A stretch of 7,494 nt of DNA from Chloroflexia bacterium (GTDB taxonomy: Bacteria > Chloroflexota > Chloroflexia > Thermomicrobiales > UBA6265): positions 1 through 7,494 of the forward strand of contig JACCYK010000587.1 in the NCBI GenBank assembly GCA_013696525.1. The letters run 5' to 3'. The translations under genes and the position numbers were made by a program. The notes under the pieces were generated by a model that was given only the letters and a program-made list of their open reading frames with translations, was not told the origin of the DNA and searched no databases. This document shows positions 5,755-7,494 of this stretch, in pieces. How positions within the stretch are numbered: the first letter of the stretch is position 1; every line of letters begins with the position of its first letter.

Positions 5755-6270
5755 ATGCGTCGGATCTCGCTCGTCCTCGCCGTAGTCATGTTCGTCGGTG
5801 CAGTCGCCCTCTGGGGCACACGTGGCGCCGCGCAGGACGCCACGCCCGCGGCGGGTCCGGTTGGCGTCACAGTCAGCCTGCTCGGCAGCGGGGAAACCAC
5901 CGTCGCCCCCGGGCATGAGCTGAGCCTGCGCCGCATCACCATCGAGCCAGGCGGCGGCATTCCCGCCCATACCCATCCGGGAGCCCTCGTCATCTACCTC
6001 GAATCGGGCACCTGGGGCTACACGGCGCTGGGTGGGGCCACACTCTTGACGCGGGCCGCCCAGAACGGCACGCCCAGTCCAACCGAGGAGATGCCGATCG
6101 GCGAGGAGGTGATCCTCAATCCCGGCGACTGGATCTACGTCGAGGATCCCGGGGATGATATTCGCAATGCCGGCGAGGAGCCGGTGGTGATCTGGAGCGC
6201 CGGGCTGACCCGGGTCGGCGAGCCGTTCACGACGATCACGACGGGCATGCAGGCGACGCCCGCGCCGTAA
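5755..6270 (+). CDS. Secreted small cupin-domain protein
   Basis: A 171-residue protein. Residues 1-27 (MRRISLVLAVVMFVGAVALW, then GTRGAAQ) form an export signal with Arg2-Arg3, a hydrophobic core 4-20 and a likely cut near Ala25-Gln27. The QDATPAAGP segment after it is typical of exported proteins in Thermomicrobia-like bacteria. The single cupin barrel follows: motif 1 is GGGIPAHTHPGALVIYLESG (67-85 region) with metal-ligand candidates His72, His74 and Glu83. Motif 2 (NPGDWIYVEDPGDDIRNAGE, about 122-141) has Asp/Arg-Asn where many cupins have the last His, so metal binding may be weak or altered. Role is unknown; extracytoplasmic binding or an isomerase-like function is possible. Start ATG 5755 is set by AGGAGGTG. 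It is monocistronic and followed by a hairpin. No internal damage is seen. Confidence 0.88.
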   Translation: MRRISLVLAVVMFVGAVALWGTRGAAQDATPAAGPVGVTVSLLGSGETTVAPGHELSLRRITIEPGGGIPAHTHPGALVIYLESGTWGYTALGGATLLTRAAQNGTPSPTEEMPIGEEVILNPGDWIYVEDPGDDIRNAGEEPVVIWSAGLTRVGEPFTTITTGMQATPAP

Positions 6271-6293
6271 CCCCTCGACATGAGCCGGTAGCG

Positions 6294-6326
6294 AAGGCGG
6301 GGCCGGATCAGCACCGGCCCCGCCTT
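6294..6326. terminator. GC-rich hairpin after the cupin gene
   Basis: A perfect 13-bp stem (AAGGCGGGGCCGG with CCGGCCCCGCCTT) and a 7-base loop start 24 bases after the cupin stop. No T-run follows on the plus strand (TTAACGG), so it is a weak or factor-assisted terminator. Its symmetry would serve both strands. Confidence 0.65.
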
Positions 6327-6354
6327 AACGGTTCGGTTCGCGGCGCGAAACCCG

Positions 6355-6432
6355 TCAGTCCGCCGCAGTCGCCGCGAGCTCCTGACCGCTGGCATACCGC
6401 AGGACCAGCGCCTGCTCAGTGCTCCTTGTACC
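6355..6432 (-). pseudogene. Short C-terminal gene remnant, unidentified
   Basis: Reading right to left to TGA (complement of 6355-6357), the frame gives GTRSTEQALVLRYASGQEL and then AATAAD, which looks like the genuine helical C-terminus of a lost protein. I do not recognise it. It faces the hairpin at 6294-6326. It is very short, so confidence is low. Confidence 0.25.
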
Positions 6433-6695
6433 TGCACACCGGGATGGGGGTCTTCAGCTCGACCGTGCAGGGGGCGGTACCAGACCGCGGGCGGGGGCGG
6501 GCATTCCCTCTCCGCGATATGGTCTGGAACGCGATTCGCGTGCTGACGCTGGCGGCCGGCGCGGTGCTGATCGATGCGATCGACACTCAGCCGGTGTTCT
6601 GGCTTGCTGGGATGGTGCCGGCGCTAGCCGGCGGCCTGGTACTCCGGCTGCTTGGCGGCCACGACGTTCGGAAATCACCGGCTTCGAGCGAGGTT
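6426..6695 (+). pseudogene. MFS transporter, C-terminal fragment
   Basis: The frame reads MGVFSSTVQGAVPDRGRGRA, then FPLRDMVWNAIRVLTLAAGA, VLIDAI, VFWLAGMVPALAGGLVLRLL and GGHD. This matches the last two membrane helices of a major facilitator transporter, including the cytoplasmic loop of the D-R-x-R-G-R-A type (a common inter-helix signature in the C-terminal half). The first ten helices are missing. The frame then runs without its own stop into sequence antisense to the SWIM gene, so both ends are lost. No ribosome binding site precedes the candidate starts. Substitutions such as Leu to Arg or Pro inside helices suggest long decay. Confidence 0.65.
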
Positions 6696-6773
6696 GCCCA
6701 GTCTGCGCACCGCGGGTGCCGGGTGGATAGCGGGCGGTCGCGGAACCCGCCCTCCGTCCTGAGCGGTTCCCGG

Positions 6774-7337
6774 CTAGGCGGCAATCGCCGGAGCCGGCTG
6801 CTCGACTACGCCGGCCCCGTGGCAGGCCTGGCAGCCGGTATCCACCGTGTGGCGCCCACAGCCGCCGGCCACCGTCATGCCGAGCCGGCTGCTCCCGCCA
6901 CACCGGGCACAGAGGGCCAGCGCCGGCGGTGCCAGGAAGTGGGGGGCAGGACCGGCGGCGGGGGACGCTGGCTCGTCATCCTCCTCCATGGGCGCGGTGC
7001 CGGCTCCGTCGCAGACCGAGCAGTCGAAGCGGAAGGCGGCGCCACTCTTGCCGATGACTGTTTCCCAGCCGCGACCGGAGCAGTAGCCGCAGGGGGCGAG
7101 GGCCGGAGCCCCCGGCTCCGGCTCCGGGTCCAGCACCCCAATGGCGAGGTAGAAGGCGGCGCGGTGCTTGCAGACCGGATCGCCGTTGCTCCCGGCTAGG
7201 CAACTACAGCCGTGGGCGACCTCGCCCGTGACCTCGATTTCGTAGGCGGTGCCGGCGTCGCTGCCGCTGGTGGCGATCCAGGCGCAGGAGCCGGCCAACT
7301 GCCGGACCTGGACATTCTCCGCGATAGCCCGCTGCAC
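6774..7337 (-). CDS. SWIM zinc-finger protein with four CxxC(xGxG) motifs
   Basis: 187 residues from GTG 7337. The SWIM motif is CSC at 44-46 and CKH at 56-58 (C-x-C-x9-C-x-H), a zinc-binding module seen in bacterial SWI2/SNF2 ATPases and MuDR transposases and usually linked to DNA or protein binding. Four CxxC pairs follow: CGYCSGRG (83), CSVCDGAG (106), CARCGGSS (143) and CQACHGAG (169). Three fit the DnaJ cysteine-rich repeat CxxCxGxG and the third is degenerate. An acidic, Pro/Ala-rich linker (115-140) separates the two halves. The frame stays open upstream: codons 7403-7338 read TTKATTFTRQQRQASPAWWQ and RA, which looks like real protein, and AAGGGAG lies at 7413-7407, but no standard start codon is there. 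The true start may therefore be non-standard or mutated. It is transcribed from the promoter at 7464-7492. Confidence 0.72.
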   Translation of the reverse strand: MQRAIAENVQVRQLAGSCAWIATSGSDAGTAYEIEVTGEVAHGCSCLAGSNGDPVCKHRAAFYLAIGVLDPEPEPGAPALAPCGYCSGRGWETVIGKSGAAFRFDCSVCDGAGTAPMEEDDEPASPAAGPAPHFLAPPALALCARCGGSSRLGMTVAGGCGRHTVDTGCQACHGAGVVEQPAPAIAA

Positions 7338-7456
7338 CGCGCGCTGCCACCATGCCGGAGATGCTTGCCGCTGCTGCCGGGTGAACGTGGTTGCCTTTGT
7401 CGTGAACTCCCTTCGTGCTACCGACCGAATCCGAGAGGCGTTGTCACTACCTATTC

Positions 7457-7475
7457 TACACCCATATTACACCCA
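7457..7475. repeat. Direct repeat TACACCCA, 11-bp period, over the -10 box
   Basis: TACACCCA occurs at 7457-7464 and 7468-7475. The one-turn spacing across the -10 box and the edge of the palindrome suggests a second protein-binding element. Confidence 0.5.
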
Positions 7476-7492
7476 ATGGTCATTGGTGTCAA
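7464..7492 (-). promoter_or_regulatory. Near-consensus sigma-70 promoter of the SWIM gene
   Basis: On the minus strand TTGACA (7492-7487) and TAATAT (7469-7464) are separated by exactly 17 bases. The -35 is a perfect match and the -10 matches at five of six. Transcription would start near 7457 and run into the SWIM gene with an untranslated leader of about 50 bases to the likely upstream start, or 120 to GTG 7337. Confidence 0.82.
7473..7486. promoter_or_regulatory. Palindromic operator candidate inside the promoter spacer
   Basis: CCAATG-GT-CATTGG is a perfect 6-2-6 palindrome filling most of the 17-base spacer, and ACACC/GGGTGT extend it with a one-base offset. A dimeric repressor bound here would block RNA polymerase. 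The regulator is unknown. Confidence 0.6.
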
Positions 7493-7494
7493 GA

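Noticed and set aside
6791..6894. 13-bp direct repeat GAGCCGGCTGCTC, 91 bases apart
   Set aside because: Both copies lie inside the SWIM gene in different frames; likely chance in GC-rich sequence.
6426..7199. 257-codon plus-strand frame as a single gene
   Set aside because: Only the first third resembles a transporter. The rest is antisense to the SWIM gene and reads as low-complexity Arg/Gly/Ala.

Overview
The window comes from a GC-rich bacterial genome. The style of several proteins suggests a Chloroflexota/Thermomicrobia-like host: a secreted small cupin with a QDATPAA-type mature end, a TAP-like alpha/beta hydrolase, a SWIM zinc-finger protein and an Rv2258c-like methyltransferase. This placement is an inference from memory of the families, not a search result. 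Most of the window is a graveyard of truncated or broken genes around an insertion sequence and a tRNA-derived attachment-like site, with a few intact genes between.

Left part (1-2401): the 5' part of a molybdopterin oxidoreductase gene runs off the left edge on the minus strand. Divergent from it is the C-terminal remnant of a TAP-like hydrolase carrying an in-frame TAG. An intact class I SAM-dependent methyltransferase with a strong ribosome binding site follows.

Middle (2402-5545): a 5' fragment of a nuclease-like gene is cut by an IS256-family element whose transposase needs four frame changes, all of one sign, to read through. Next comes a lower-GC segment with a roughly 50-codon ORF, whose stop overlaps the stop of a convergent gene for a single-span membrane/coiled-coil protein. 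Its right edge has two tandem 11-bp repeats, a perfect 14-bp-stem terminator, and the 3' half of a tRNA-Arg(CCG). The tRNA half stops at the anticodon loop and abuts the C-terminal 148 codons of an MmeI-like DNA methyltransferase to the base. This junction is the most unusual structure in the window and looks like the edge of an integrated element.

Right part (5546-7494): a complete secreted cupin gene ends at a GC-rich hairpin. It is followed by a C-terminal fragment of an MFS transporter and, on the minus strand, a SWIM-type zinc-finger gene with four DnaJ-like CxxCxGxG motifs. That gene is driven by a near-consensus sigma-70 promoter with a palindrome in its spacer. Its recognisable N-terminus extends upstream of any standard start codon.

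The genes do not form one pathway. I see no CRISPR array, rRNA, complete tRNA or complete defence system. If there is something new here, it is the tRNA-half/methyltransferase junction with its repeats, and the SWIM/CxxCxGxG protein with its operator-bearing promoter.
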